Assembly: GCA_039583875.1 (NCBI GenBank)
Contig: CM077163.1
Location: 233,050,646 to 233,114,645 of the forward strand
DNA from: Platanthera guangdongensis
Lineage: Eukaryota; Streptophyta; Magnoliopsida; Asparagales; Orchidaceae
Direction: 5' to 3'
DNA length: 64,000 bases
A model generated the notes under the pieces. It saw only the letters and a list, made by a program, of their open reading frames with translations. It searched no databases and was not told the DNA's origin. The number at the start of each line of letters is the position of its first letter. The first letter of the stretch is position 1. Shown here in pieces: positions 10,928 to 21,224 of this stretch. Position numbers and translations under genes: made by a program.

Positions 10928-11457
10928 AAAGCAATGGCCTGCGACCTAGAGCAAATCGCGTTGTCAGACTCCCACCTAGCCGGCAAGGCCGGGAACTACT
11001 CGAGAAGCGTGCGCAGCAGGACGGAATCGCAAGGGTTAGTCAAAAAAGAAGGAAAGGGTCTAGAATAGCCCCACCCTCAAGCCCCGGGAAAGGTGGTCGA
11101 GTAAATGCAAAGGCCTGGGCGAGAGTCCCCAGAAAATTAAGCATGCGGCCGAGGAGCGAGACGGCTCGCCTCGCTCGGCGGATGAGTCAGCTCACCTCGC
11201 TCGGCGGACGAGCCAGCTCGCCTCGCGCGGCGGACGGGCAGCAGCCTCGTCAGAGCCGGGCCGCAGGGGCGGGTCGCGCCGTCCGGCAGTGGCATCGTTG
11301 GAAAAATAAGGCAGGCGAGAAATATAAAGGGAACAATAGACAGAAATATAAAGTATAAGCGCAACTCGCGCATACATCTCAGACCCGATTGTTATACATA
11401 ATGTTCATCTACAAAGTAAATTACAAAAAGGGGGGGGGGACGCGAGATCTAGGAACC
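10928..11457 (+). repeat. Decayed monomer and 26-bp minisatellite
   Basis: Around 10945-11012 a strongly diverged monomer survives (CTCCCACCTAGC with altered arms TTGTCAG / CCGGCAA). Between about 11165 and 11240 three copies of a 26-bp unit occur (CTCGGCGGA starting at 11174 and 11200, and CGCGGCGGA at 11226). A G-run lies at about 11430-11439. No gene is seen. The interval ends at the stop codon of the antisense gene at 11458. Confidence 0.7.
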
Positions 11458-13490
11458 CTAAAGCGGCTGGAAGGCCTTGTCGCCAGGGGCCGGCACAGGG
11501 AGGAAAAGCGCCGGCACAACGTCTTCCGCAGAAAGCCCCGCCGCCTCGCTCGTAAGCAGGTCCGCGCGCCGCAGCATCTGCATCGTATACTTCGCCGCAC
11601 TGGCCGCGTTCTTCTGCATGAGCACCTCTAGGTCGTAGTCGGACAGGTGCTCGCGCGGGCAGACCCCGCTGTCTGGTGGAGGGGCAGCGGCAGCGGCCTC
11701 CAGCTCGCGTATCCGGGCCTCCAGCGCCGCCTTCTCCTGGCCAAGGGTGGCGATCTCGGCACCCATTCGACTCGCCGTCGCCGCATCCTGAAAAAGAAAT
11801 AGGAATTGCCATGAGCTGTGTTCGCAAGGGGAAGAGGGTAACTCAGGATGAGCGCGTACCACCCCGCCCAGATATTGCGCGAGGGTCTCCTCGGCAGCGG
11901 CGGCTCGCCCCCTCTGAAGGTCCGCGTCCACCCGAGCGAGCTTCCGGGCCTCTTCTTTCTCCTCCGCCATCTTTTGGATAGACGCGGCGTTCCGCTCCAC
12001 CTGGGTGCAGCGTCGCCCCACCATGTGAGCCAGCTCCAGACCGCGCAGCTGGGCCCGTGCGCTCTCATGGATCAGCACCCGCGTCTCCTCCTTGTCGTAT
12101 ATGGCGGCGTCTTCGCACGAGTACAGCCCAAAGGAGAAGCTGTACGCCTCCCCGCCGATTGTATCCTGCTCCATCCAGCTCGGCAGCAGGGTCGAGATCG
12201 TTGCGCGATTCGACTCCTTGTCCCACGCCAGGAGCGGGACGCCGAGCTCGTCCAAGTACTTCTCGCCGTAACCGAAGTTCCGATGCCCTCTCGGCACCGG
12301 CCCCGCAGCGGCTTCAGACCCGCCCGGCGGCGCGGAGGTGCCCGCCGCCCCGACCGGGGAGTCGCTGGTCGAAGCAACCAGCGGGGGCGAGGGGGCCTCA
12401 GTCGGCAAGACCGCGGGGGCCTTACCCTTTCTTTGGCTCGCGGAGGGTTGCTGATCCGCGGTCTTCGCCGACTTCGGCGGAGGTGCTGACTGTCCGCCGC
12501 CCGGTCGCTTCTTGGCCGGGATCGATGAGATGTCGCGCTGGGCGGCATCCGCAGCCAGGGCGCGGGCGAGAACCCCGGGGGGAATCCGAGCGCTCTCGTA
12601 AGGGGGATGAAGAGGGATGTCGCGTTCACCTGCGAAGAAAGAAAGGGTGAGATAAAAGAAAGATGGGAAAGTGAGGACTAGCTAGCGGCGGGCGGCAAAC
12701 CTCCGCCTGGCGGGACGACGGCGAGATCGTCAAGATGGCGGCGCAGGTACGCGACTTCGAAGTTCTTCCCGACGAAGAACGCGAACAGGTCGGCTTCATG
12801 GCCGCCTAGGCTGGGTGGCCGGTAGCTCGTCTCGCTGAGCTGCACCGGCAAGAAGGGCACGTTGCCGAGGTCCCCTTTGACGAACAGGAACTTCTTCAGC
12901 CAGTTGTGGCTCTTGTTAACGGTCTCCCGCACCTTGAGGTGGGCGCTGGAGAAGTAGGCCGTCCCGTCTCGGTTCGCCCTGAAGGAGAACAGCTTCCGGA
13001 ATACTGCGAGGCTGAACTCCACCCGCTCCTCTCGCAGGAAGCAGGCGAACCCCATCATGACGGCGATGGAGTTCGGGGTCATCTGGCCCAGGACGACCCC
13101 GAAGTATTTTAGCACCTGGCGCACCTCGGGCCATAGGGGGAGTCGCAGGCCTACCTCGAAGTGAGCGAGAGGGATGGCGAGCTCATCCCTAAACAGGTCG
13201 TTGATCTTCTCCCCCTCTTCGGGTCGCCTCGCAGAGAACCCGGCTGGGATGTGGTCGCCAAGAGCTTCCAAGTATTCGCGCTCTGTGATAACGGCGCGAG
13301 GGAAATCATGCTCGGAGAAGGTCCAAGCACACTTGCTTCGGCCGTCCGCGTCGCCGCCACCTCCGCCCATTCCCATCAGGTCGCCGCCGAACGCGCAAAG
13401 TAAATACGGGAGGCGAGCGCGAATCGCACTTCGCGGGAAAAGGGAAGCGAGAAGATGTTTTGGAATCGGTGGAGAAATAAGGGCCTGCAA
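11458..13490 (-). CDS. Antisense spliced gene with PF04195-like domain in Retand-type element
   Basis: Three exons fit on the minus strand. Exon 1 (13490 or, more likely, 13376 down to 12701) encodes a domain resembling PF04195, 'putative gypsy type transposon' (FRDELAIPLAHFEVGLRLPL, VLGQMTPNSIAVMMGFACF, RVEFSLAVFRKLFSF). It joins exon 2 (12629-about 11858) through a 71-bp GT-AG intron (12630-12700) in frame. Exon 2 has a basic, Pro/Ser-rich linker and a helical region (LRGLELAHMVGRRCTQVERN, coiled-coil-like). A second short intron (11788 to about 11857) leads to exon 3 (11787-11458), also coiled-coil-like. The TATA box at 13495-13502 lies too close to the first ATG, so the downstream Met at about 13376 (MGMGGGGGDADG) is the better start. 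The function of such antisense genes is unknown; no catalytic motif is seen. Confidence 0.75.
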
Positions 13491-13494
13491 GGCC

Positions 13495-13502
13495 TATTTA
13501 TA
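13495..13502 (-). promoter_or_regulatory. TATA box of the downstream antisense gene
   Basis: TATAAATA on the minus strand, about 120 bases before the preferred start codon (13376) of the PF04195-like gene. Transcription about 30 bases downstream would skip the ATG at 13490. Confidence 0.5.
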
Positions 13503-13946
13503 GGGAAAGAAAAGGGCGGGAAACTTCCCGCCGAAAGGCGGGGTGCGGATAGCCAAAAAACAGCCCGACGGTTCGACTTCCCGCGCGCGACCGTGCCTCA
13601 AAGGTCGATCCGGCACGGTCCTCGCCCGGCTGCAACCGCGGGAGACCGGCGCGGGCGAACCAACCCCAACCCGCACCCGCACGCCGTTCCGCGCGAGACG
13701 GGAGACTACCGCCTGGCGAGCCTCTCGGCTCGCCCTCGCCCCGATCAGCGCAAAAGGAAGAATGGACCCTTCCCTTTAACCCGCACACAGAAATCAAAAG
13801 AAAAGCGGCACGATAATTTCAATACATCCCAGCAACGAAACAGTTAAGCCCACAGGCGGGCCGAAAGAGTCGCAAGCAATTACAAATACAGCTACGAAAT
13901 GACAATAACCCCGCGGTATCCCGCGAGCGAGGGGCAAACAACCGGG
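13503..13946 (-). other. GC-rich intergenic region between the antisense genes
   Basis: Separates the two antisense genes. It presumably holds the promoter of the 11458-13490 gene and the 3' end of the 13947-14921 gene. Short frames exist on both strands but show no family resemblance. Confidence 0.4.
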
Positions 13947-14921
13947 TCAGTACTCGACCCACCTCCACCTGTGCCGCCTCTTTGTTCCCGACCGAGGCGG
14001 CACACGGGGATCGTGGTAATCGCGAACCGCCACCAGCTCCCGCTGAGCCAGGCCGACCTGCTCCACGGCGCTCTTAAGATGCCCCTCGGCTCGCGTTATA
14101 TGCACGCCCGGCGAGGTGACCTCGTCATCTTCCGCTCCGCGCGGAGGGCCCTCCAGCGCCGCGAGCCGGGCCTCGGTCTCGGCCTTGTCTTCATTGGCTC
14201 TCCTCATGATCTCCTGCAGCAGCAGCGTGTGCTTCTGGAATAGCCGCGTCACCTGTCTCTTCATCCCCACCGCGTCGGCCGGGTCGCCCAGGTAGTCAGA
14301 AACGCTGTCCACGTCGGGCGGAGGCGAGTACCCTTCGCTCATCTCGGTTTCAGGGGAGGCCGTGTTAAAGCCTGCAAACGGGGAGGGGTCAGAATAAGCG
14401 AGCAAGAGACAAAGCCAACGATAAAAACCAACTCACCAGGGGTTGGCACGTCGCCCGCACCGACAGATGGGCGAGAAGAGCCCGGCCGACCCTGAAAGTT
14501 TCCTCCCTCGAGCGTCTCGAGAGATTTCCCCAGCCCGTGGGAGACCGCCGGACAGGGGGTTTCCGGAGGTGGGCGATCCCGATCCAGGGAACCAGCGACC
14601 TTCTCGGGCGACTCGCGGGAGGGGAGATCCTCTTCCCCATTCCCCGCCCCCTCACAGGGAATCGCCTGCAAAACAAAGGGTCAAAGGTACAGCAAAAACT
14701 AGTGGGAGGACACGTCCACCGGGAATTACCTCGACACCCGCGGCCGAGCTGGAGCCCGGACAGTCGCCCGCCAGAGACCGCCTGACGATCTTCCCCTTCG
14801 TCGGCCTGAAGACAGGGCCGGGAGACCCGCGTGATAACCAAGGGGCGGCCTCGAGGGCCTCCTCCTGAGTCCTCAGGCTCGCTGCCGCCAGGCGAGCTCG
14901 CACCTCTTCGCTGACCGGCAT
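13947..14921 (-). CDS. Second antisense spliced gene of Retand-type element, unknown function
   Basis: Three exons on the minus strand join in frame across two short GT-AG introns: exon 1 14921-14730, intron 14666-14729 (64 bp), exon 2 14665-14437, intron 14372-14436 (65 bp), exon 3 14371-13947. The protein starts MPVSEEVRARLAAASLRTQ and has a Pro/Gly-rich middle. It ends with a likely coiled coil (VGMKRQVTRLFQKHTLLLQE, followed by ARLAALEGP). I recognise no catalytic domain. A TATA box lies about 70 bases upstream. With the PF04195-like gene it forms a two-gene antisense cassette between integrase and the 3' LTR; the additional antisense reading frames of Tat-lineage elements occupy the same place. 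The joins are inferred from splice signals and frame only. Confidence 0.65.
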
Positions 14922-14991
14922 CGAGAAATCAGGGCCTGCTCAAAGGAAATGAAGGGATCTGGGGTGCCCCCCTCCGGGGGTTAGCGGTGTG

Positions 14992-14999
14992 TATTTATA
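14992..14999 (-). promoter_or_regulatory. TATA box of the upstream antisense gene
   Basis: TATAAATA on the minus strand, 71 bases before the ATG at 14921. This is normal spacing for a plant gene with a leader of about 40 bases. It lies outside the 3' LTR, so the antisense cassette has its own promoter. Confidence 0.6.
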
Positions 15000-15101
15000 G
15001 CAGGACAGTGGGCCCCCACCAGAAGATTCCCTGCCAGCTCAGCACAGGGGCTCGCCGAACACGCGGGTTGGATGATTCTTTCCGAGCTTGATTCAAGCTC
15101 A

Positions 15102-15117
15102 AAAAGAGCGGGGATTG
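15102..15117 (+). other. Polypurine tract
   Basis: Purine-rich AAAAAGAGCGGGGATTG abuts the 3' LTR start (TGTACAACC at 15118), the expected site for plus-strand priming. Confidence 0.7.
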
Positions 15118-15930
15118 TGTACAACCCCGTGTCCGGCGAGCGGGTCCCGCCAGGAAGGATGAGTGGACCTGGACCCGCGACCCGCACCCGGGCGGCGAGA
15201 CAGGCTATGCGGCAGAAGGCCTGACCCGCTCCCGCCCACCTCAGGCGAGCGGGCTGGCAACCCGCGGGGAGCGGGCTGGCAACCCGCGGCGAGCGAGCTG
15301 GACCCAAGGATGGCGGCCCGCCGGCTGATCCCCCCTGCATGCGACCTGACCGCCGATCCGCCCGGCAAAGGGCTGGCAGCTCGCCCATATCGGCTCGCAC
15401 TCGCCCAGTGAGGGTAGGTGAGCCCCAGAGCCAGGTCGCGCCCGCCCCCCACGGACGGAATCGGAGGCGAGCTGACTCCCCAGGGGTGCGAATAACTACT
15501 CAGAACAGCGGAGCCTCGCTGTTGGCAGACCAGGTTGGACTGCGCATAGCTATTCAGAACAGCGGAGTTTGGCTGTTGGCAGACCCAACCAGGGGCTTTT
15601 TGGTATTTCCAGGTCAGTTCTTTTGGTTATTGGCAGTTCAGATTCTGAAAATCTATAAATAAGACCCAAGGGGTACCTCAGAGCACACGCTTTCATTGCC
15701 TCCTTATTCTCATCTTCAAGTGTTCTCTGAGGGTACCTTAGCTCGGCTCTTGGCTAAGGAGGGGAAGCGCTCAGAGATCTTCCGGGTTTGTGGTGGGACC
15801 TCCCTGCCGAGCCCTTGGGTCTGTTCTTTCTTGTCTCTGCCGTCGTTTTTCTTGCAGGAGCGAAGTAGGCGCGAGACCACCCCTTCCCCAAGGGCAGAAC
15901 TCCACAAGAGGCCGGATTCCGGTTTCAACA
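15118..15930 (+). repeat. 3' LTR of Retand-type element
   Basis: An 813-bp LTR nearly identical to 3492-4303, followed at once by the CATAG target duplication (15931-15935). Confidence 0.95.
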
Positions 15931-15935
15931 CATAG

Positions 15936-16949
15936 ATTTTTATTATCCGCGGACCTAAAGAGTAAAAATTATCATTCAAAAATATTTTTTTCATCCGCAT
16001 ATAAATATAAAAAAAACAGAAGATATTCATTCCTCCGATTACAAAATCTCTATCTCAGCAAAAAAAATAATAACTCTTTGTTATTATATGATTTCAATAA
16101 AATTAATTATTATAGGCACATAAAATTTTAAAATGTATTATATGATTTCAATAATAACTCTTTGTTATTTCAGGGGAACTATAATAATCGGACCAAATTT
16201 CATCTACAACAAAATTTATAAACTTTGATAGTTTCTATTTCTTTATTATTGATTAGATATTTGATTTGCAAATATATTAATTTAAATAAATAATTAGATA
16301 TTTGATTTGCGTATCAATATCAATTTTCTAAAAAAAAATTACATATAAAATCATTAATACATATATTAATTATTTACATCAAAACCATTAATTCTCATTG
16401 CGTGTCCATTTAATTCTCATTACGCCATGTACTTTCTTCATTAAAGCAATTATAATCGGCGAGCCGCGCCGAGCCGAGCAGAGAAAGTCGTGGCGACTGC
16501 GGTTGGAGAGATTCACGTGCGAGGCCATAATTAATTAATTATGAAAATATTATATTACCTTATCACATGGACCCGGGAGGGTAGGCTGTCCTACCTCGGC
16601 ACGTGCGAGCACAAGGGTGGGAAGATGGGAGCATGACCCGGTGGGGTCAACTTTGACACGATCGTTGTTCCCCCGGGCCCCGACATCCATGGCTCACAAT
16701 CATTGGCCTTCTTTTTTATTTATTTACGCAATTACCCCTAAACGGGTCAAAGCCCGAATCCATGATCAGGGGTCGGGATTTGTTTAGCTGCTGGAATAAA
16801 TCATGGGTGCTTCAACTTTAATCTTTTATTAAAAAAATGAATTATCACTTCTAAAGCAAAAAAATTTAATTACCACACATTTAATAATAATTTATCAATT
16901 ATTGTACTATTAAATTGTTATGAACATCATTATACAGTCACGCGTTTAA
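15936..16949. other. AT-rich spacer
   Basis: No gene is seen. ATATGATTTCAATAA with flanking sequence is repeated (near 16086 and 16139), and TTAGATATTTGATTTGC is repeated (near 16253 and 16293). These are short local duplications. A GC-richer patch (16455-16700) has no coding signature. Confidence 0.4.
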
Positions 16950-17142
16950 GCCTGCGTTTGGCACAACTTATCGCAGTCTATTTGCTCTGGTGAGGTTGGA
17001 CAAAAATGTCATTGTCATACCAAAAATTTATGCTCCAAACTAGTTTTTTGTGTGATAACGATAGTAACATTTGTAATACCAAATATACAGTGACGATTTT
17101 GTCTAACATCACAAGCTGCAATAAGCCGCGCCAAACACAGCC
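16950..17142. mobile_element. Tourist-like MITE, second family
   Basis: A 193-bp element with inverted ends (GCCTGCGTTTGGCACAACTT on the left; the reverse complement of the right end is GGCTGTGTTTGGCGCGGCTT). It is flanked by TAA at 16947-16949 and 17143-17145. The interior differs from the 1456/25693/62134 family. Confidence 0.7.
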
Positions 17143-17145
17143 TAA

Positions 17146-17558
17146 GACTAATTATTCAGTTTTCTATTCATAGAAGTTTTAGTTGGGTCTTTTTAATGTT
17201 AGTTTGTCTCTTTAAATCTCATTGTAGAAGTATTAACATCATGGAGAGGAAGAGAGGGAGGAGGAGCGAGAGAATTTCTTACAAAGCCTTTTGATATTAA
17301 TAAATATGAAGATCTTGTTTGATTTTAAGGAGGTTTTGTGAGCATTTTCTCATAAGAATATTTGAATCAAAAAGACCGATATTTTTTGATATAAGGGCAT
17401 GAATTATATTAGCAAATATATTTATGTTTGTTAAATTTAACATATTTAGGTTAAAATCAACCTTGTTTAATTTTAAAGACCTTATTTTCTTGTCAACTAT
17501 AATTGTCGATGAAGGGTATGGTTTAAAGTTGGGTGACAAGCATAGGTAGTGTGAAGTA
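17146..17558. other. Spacer with no supported gene
   Basis: AT-rich, no recognised gene. Its last bases (AAGTA, 17554-17558) may be the target duplication of the following Copia derivative. Confidence 0.4.
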
Positions 17559-18418
17559 TGTTGGGAAACAAGAATATCCCACTGCACCTGCACAATCTAG
17601 GCTCACAGAAGATGCAACCACATCAAACACAGAAGAAAAACAAACCAGCACAGAAATCAAACACACAAGCAGAGAACACAATCTTTTTCGTGGAAAATCC
17701 TCTCTCAAATCAATGAGGGAAAAACCACCGGGAGAGACACTCAAAAATACACTATAAATAGTAATAAGGATTACAGCAAAAAAATATTAGGTTTGCCCAA
17801 CCTAGATGCCCTCTAGATTAACAGATTGAATTCCCTTCCCAGATCACAATAGAAAACTTCTCTCCCTAAGAAAGAAGGGTCACAAACTCCAGATCTCTCT
17901 TCAAAACCTCTAAGACACCTGAATACGAGAAAGAGAGGAAAAATACCCTTACAACGAAAATAAGGTACTGATTTGAGAAAACTTTTATTCTTCTTTGCGA
18001 AGAACTCTCCGACAGCAATAATGGCGAAAAGCCTCTGTCCCAGAACGAGAGCTCTTTTGATGGCTTGAAAACTTGAAGTACTTCCTCCTGGAATAGGTCG
18101 AGAGCTATTCAGGGTAAAAGAAGAGGATATCTTATCCCTTAAATCTAGCGCCAAACAATCAGACAACTGAATTGAAATTGCGCTCTTTTACGCAACAACC
18201 ACCGTTTAACACCTCATTACAACGATATAGATCAATCTGAAGTCAACAAAATGACACCCAGCAGACAACCACTGCACACAACGATATCGTCATGTAAATA
18301 CGACGGTATCACCGTGTTCAACACGACGATGTCGTCGTGATAAATATGAAGGAAACCCCCTTCTCAGTTATGGTCTGATTTCTAAGTCCTCCAACTCTTT
18401 AGGGGCTGGACCCCAACA
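17559..18418 (-). repeat. 3' LTR of the Copia derivative
   Basis: Direct counterpart of 19727-20632. It contains the conserved motif GTGGAAAATCC...CTCTCAAATCAATGAGGG and three units of the ACGACG-type palindromic repeat near 18280-18340. Confidence 0.85.
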
Positions 18419-18479
18419 AACTCGCCCTCCAGACTATAAAGAGGAGTTCCAAACCCGCCATCTTCAGATTGGCATCATG

Positions 18480-18665
18480 CCGATCAATGATCGACAAAAC
18501 CCGCGCTTATCCTTTGACACAACCTTAATCAACATGTCTGAAAGATTTTCATCTGTATGGACTTTTCCCACCTTCAACAGTTTATCCTCGACAACATTCT
18601 GTATCCAATGATACCTCACATAAATATGTTTTGTTTTGGAGTGATAGGTGAGGTTCTATGATAAT
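18480..18665 (-). pseudogene. Copia RNase H C-terminal remnant
   Basis: The minus strand reads HSKTKHIYVRYHW, then KLLKVGKVHTDENLSDML and KVVSKDK. This is the hallmark of Copia RNase H ends (xTKHIxVRYHxI ... NxADMxTK). It lies a few hundred bases from gag, showing that the intervening pol has been removed. Confidence 0.75.
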
Positions 18666-18817
18666 CTTCCCCAAATTAGTCTCCAAGTGGACAACTCTAC
18701 TACCAACAATCTTTGACACACTGGTATTTGCAATCTGGATAGTGCCAAGATCTCTAACAACATATGAATAAAAGTAATCTCGGTGAGGAGTACATTAGTA
18801 ATATGCTCCACCATCCA

Positions 18818-19222
18818 CTACCAAATCCTTGTCAATACACTCCTAGAAAATAGCCCCACTGTAATGTAAGCACAATGACTTATCCTCTGCAATCGAGGCT
18901 GCACACCCTCACTTGATTCTCCAATCTCCTTTGACTTCCCCTTCAGATCTCTTTGTAATTTGAAGTCGTTCTTCTTAAAGTAATCATTCTTCTTGCAGTA
19001 ATAACACTCGATCTTCTTCTTGGACTTAAGCCTGGACTTGCTTCTGAAGTTAGCACATGACTTACCTTCCTTTTTTGTTGGCCCGCCTCTTCCCTCCATA
19101 AGGAGCGCATCTGGTGTAGAGGCTCCAAAATCCTTCTTTCTTAGCTCCTCGTTCAAAATATAGTTCGTCATCATCTCCATCGACACAATGTCATCCGACG
19201 CAGAATTGCAAAATGACACCAA
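18818..19222 (-). pseudogene. Copia gag C-terminus with degenerate zinc knuckle
   Basis: Encodes a Lys-rich region with CYYCKKNDYFKKNDF, a CCHC knuckle in which the His and last Cys positions are replaced. It follows the gag N-terminal part on the same strand in another frame, so gag is also frameshifted. Confidence 0.65.
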
Positions 19223-19381
19223 AAGAGTTTCCTAACTCTCTGACAAAGAACCATAATTCTCACAACTTGTCCCCCAAAGTAATTTTCATGGTCTCCAACT
19301 GGTTGATGATGCTTTGGGCAAGGTTCAGAAGCTCCGTCATTTGAGATCCATCCCTGTACTTCAGATTTACTAGCTTCCTGA

Positions 19382-19660
19382 TCAAGAAAGCTTTGTTTCC
19401 TGCTTTTTTTTTCGCTGCAGTGCTTCAAGCTTCCTCCAAAATGTCTGGGCCGATGATTTTGTAGATACATGGTGAAAGACAAAATCGTCAAGCCATTGCC
19501 AAATGAAATTCACTGTTTCCTGATCAATCTGCTTCCACTTTGTTTCATCTAACATGGTAGCCGGACTTCCCAACAACGAGGCATAAAGATCCTTGCAATA
19601 CAACAGATCTTCCATCAGCGGCTTCCAAAAATTCCAATTTTTGTCATTCATGCTAATCAT
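19382..19660 (-). pseudogene. Copia gag N-terminal (UBN2-like) fragment
   Basis: 92 residues with NWNFWKPLMEDLLYCKDLY and KWKQIDQETVNFIWQWLDD, the pattern of plant Copia gag polyproteins (NYxxWKxxMxxLLxxKDL). The frame breaks near 19382. Confidence 0.75.
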
Positions 19661-19726
19661 TCTTGTGCTCTACTCCATCTTCTCCACAACCCGATAGTCT
19701 AAGACGAACCTACCTCTGATATTATT

Positions 19727-20632
19727 TGTTGGAAAATAAAAATATCTCACTACACTTGCACAATCCAGGCTTATAGAAGATGCAACCATACCAAACACAC
19801 AAGAAAAACAATCCAACACAAAAATCATATACACAACCAAAGAACACAGTTTTTGATGTGGAAAATCCACTCTCAAATCAATGAGGGAAAAACCACAGGG
19901 CGGGGCACTCAAAAATCCATTATCAATGGCAAAAAGGATTACAACAGAAAAATAATAGATTTGCCCAACCTAGATCCCATCTGGATTCACAGGTTGAATC
20001 CCCCTCTCAGATCACAGTATAAAACTTCTCTCCCTAAGAAAGAAGGGTCACAAACTCCAGATCTCCCTTCAAAACCTCTAAAGCACCCGAAGACAAGAAA
20101 GTGAACAAAATACCTTTACAGTGAAAAGAAGACATTGATCTGAAAAAACTCCTGTTCTTCTTCCCGAAGAACTTTTTCGACAGCAATAATGGCAAAAAAC
20201 CTCTGTCCCATAACGAGAGCTTTTTTAATGGCTTGAAAACTTGAAGTACTTCTTCCTTGAATAGCGAGACCTATTTAGGGTAAAATGGTAAGGCTATCTT
20301 AACCCTTGAATCTAGTCCCAAACAATCAAATAGCTAAAATTGCACCATTTTAAGCAAACAACCGCCGTTCGCCACCTCATCGCAACGATATAGAACAATC
20401 TGGATTCAACAAAATGACATCCAACAGACAATCACCGCTAACACGACGGTACCATCGTGTAAACACGACGGTACCGTACAAGACGGTACCACAAGACGGT
20501 ACCGTCGTGTAAACACGGCAGTATCGTCGTGTTTAACACGACGGTATCGTCGTGATAAACATGAAGGAAACCCCCTTCTCAGTTCTAATCTGATTTCTTA
20601 GCCCATGACTCTTTAGAGGCTGGACCTCAACA
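19727..20632 (-). repeat. 5' LTR of the Copia derivative
   Basis: A 906-bp LTR. It differs from the other LTR mostly by an expansion of palindromic ACGACGGTACCGTCGT-type units near 20440-20555. Confidence 0.85.
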
Positions 20633-20637
20633 ATGTA

Positions 20638-21218
20638 TGTAGCTAAAGCTTGAAATTGTTACATCTCGTGAAGAGGAGACTAGTCAATCCACTGAACAAG
20701 GTGTGGCAACTCTACCATACATCTTGGTGCCCGTTTAACATGCGTGTGGCATGTTGAGATCTTCCGCCACACAGTTCAGGATGAAGTCGAGGGTTCCAGC
20801 AAAGATGAAGAAACTAATTGGACCATTAGCTCCTACTATTTACATGAACGAATAGAAATAATGAGGTAGTCTACAACATACCACAAAGCAACATTAATAA
20901 ACAAAATGAACATCACTTTGTAGCAGCCACGTTTACATTTAAGGCTCCATTTACTCGTGTTTTCTTTTTCCATTGTATTTTTCATTAAACTCAAACGGTA
21001 TATTTTTTTTTTGAATTATTTCAAAAGTTATATTTGGAACGACTAATTCTAAAAAAAATCATTTTATGTCTAATTTAAACCACAGATAATTCAAAATTAA
21101 TATTTTAATGAGCACTTCTTAATTTTTTTAGGGAGTGATCTAACAATGAACATAAAGCCCATAATAAGGAATAATTAACCAGACTAATTAATTTCTGAGC
21201 AATAAAAGGCGGTCTGAT
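20638..21218. other. AT-rich spacer
   Basis: No gene is seen. A short AGGCTCCATTTACTCGTG near 20941 resembles one end of the local Tourist-like elements but has no partner. Confidence 0.4.
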
Positions 21219-21224
21219 ATTTTA

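Larger units (their letters stand above)
3492..15930 (+). mobile_element. Tat/Retand-type Ty3/Gypsy LTR retrotransposon, very young
   Basis: Complete 12,439-bp element with LTRs starting TGTACAACC and ending TTTCAACA, flanked by a perfect 5-bp duplication CATAG (3487-3491 and 15931-15935). The LTRs differ by about one substitution and one 1-bp indel, so insertion is very recent. Order: LTR, primer site, gag-protease-RT-RNase H-second RNase H-integrase, a long non-coding region with a tandem array, two antisense spliced genes, polypurine tract, LTR. The second RNase H, the 3' tandem array and the antisense genes are traits of the Tat lineage, and Retand-type elements in particular. It is much more GC-rich than its surroundings. 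The gag-pol frame has two lesions, so this copy would need proteins supplied by another copy. Confidence 0.93.
17559..20632 (-). mobile_element. Ty1/Copia deletion derivative (gag plus RNase H tail)
   Basis: Two related LTRs in direct orientation, 17559-18418 and 19727-20632, flank only 1308 bases of interior. Read on the minus strand, the LTRs begin TGTTG(G/A)GGTCC and end CCAACA. Just inside the 5' LTR is a degenerate initiator-Met primer site (TATCAGAG, near 19711-19722). A polypurine stretch (GGAGGGCGAG) precedes the 3' LTR. The interior has gag and zinc knuckle fused directly to the RNase H tail, so nearly all of pol has been deleted. Flanks AAGTA and ATGTA agree at 4 of 5 bases. The LTRs are clearly diverged, so this is an old insertion. 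Confidence 0.85.

Noticed and set aside
11848..12650. Plus-strand Arg/Pro-rich frames of about 200 residues
   Set aside because: Shadows of the spliced antisense gene, whose frame is supported by intron joins and domain similarity.
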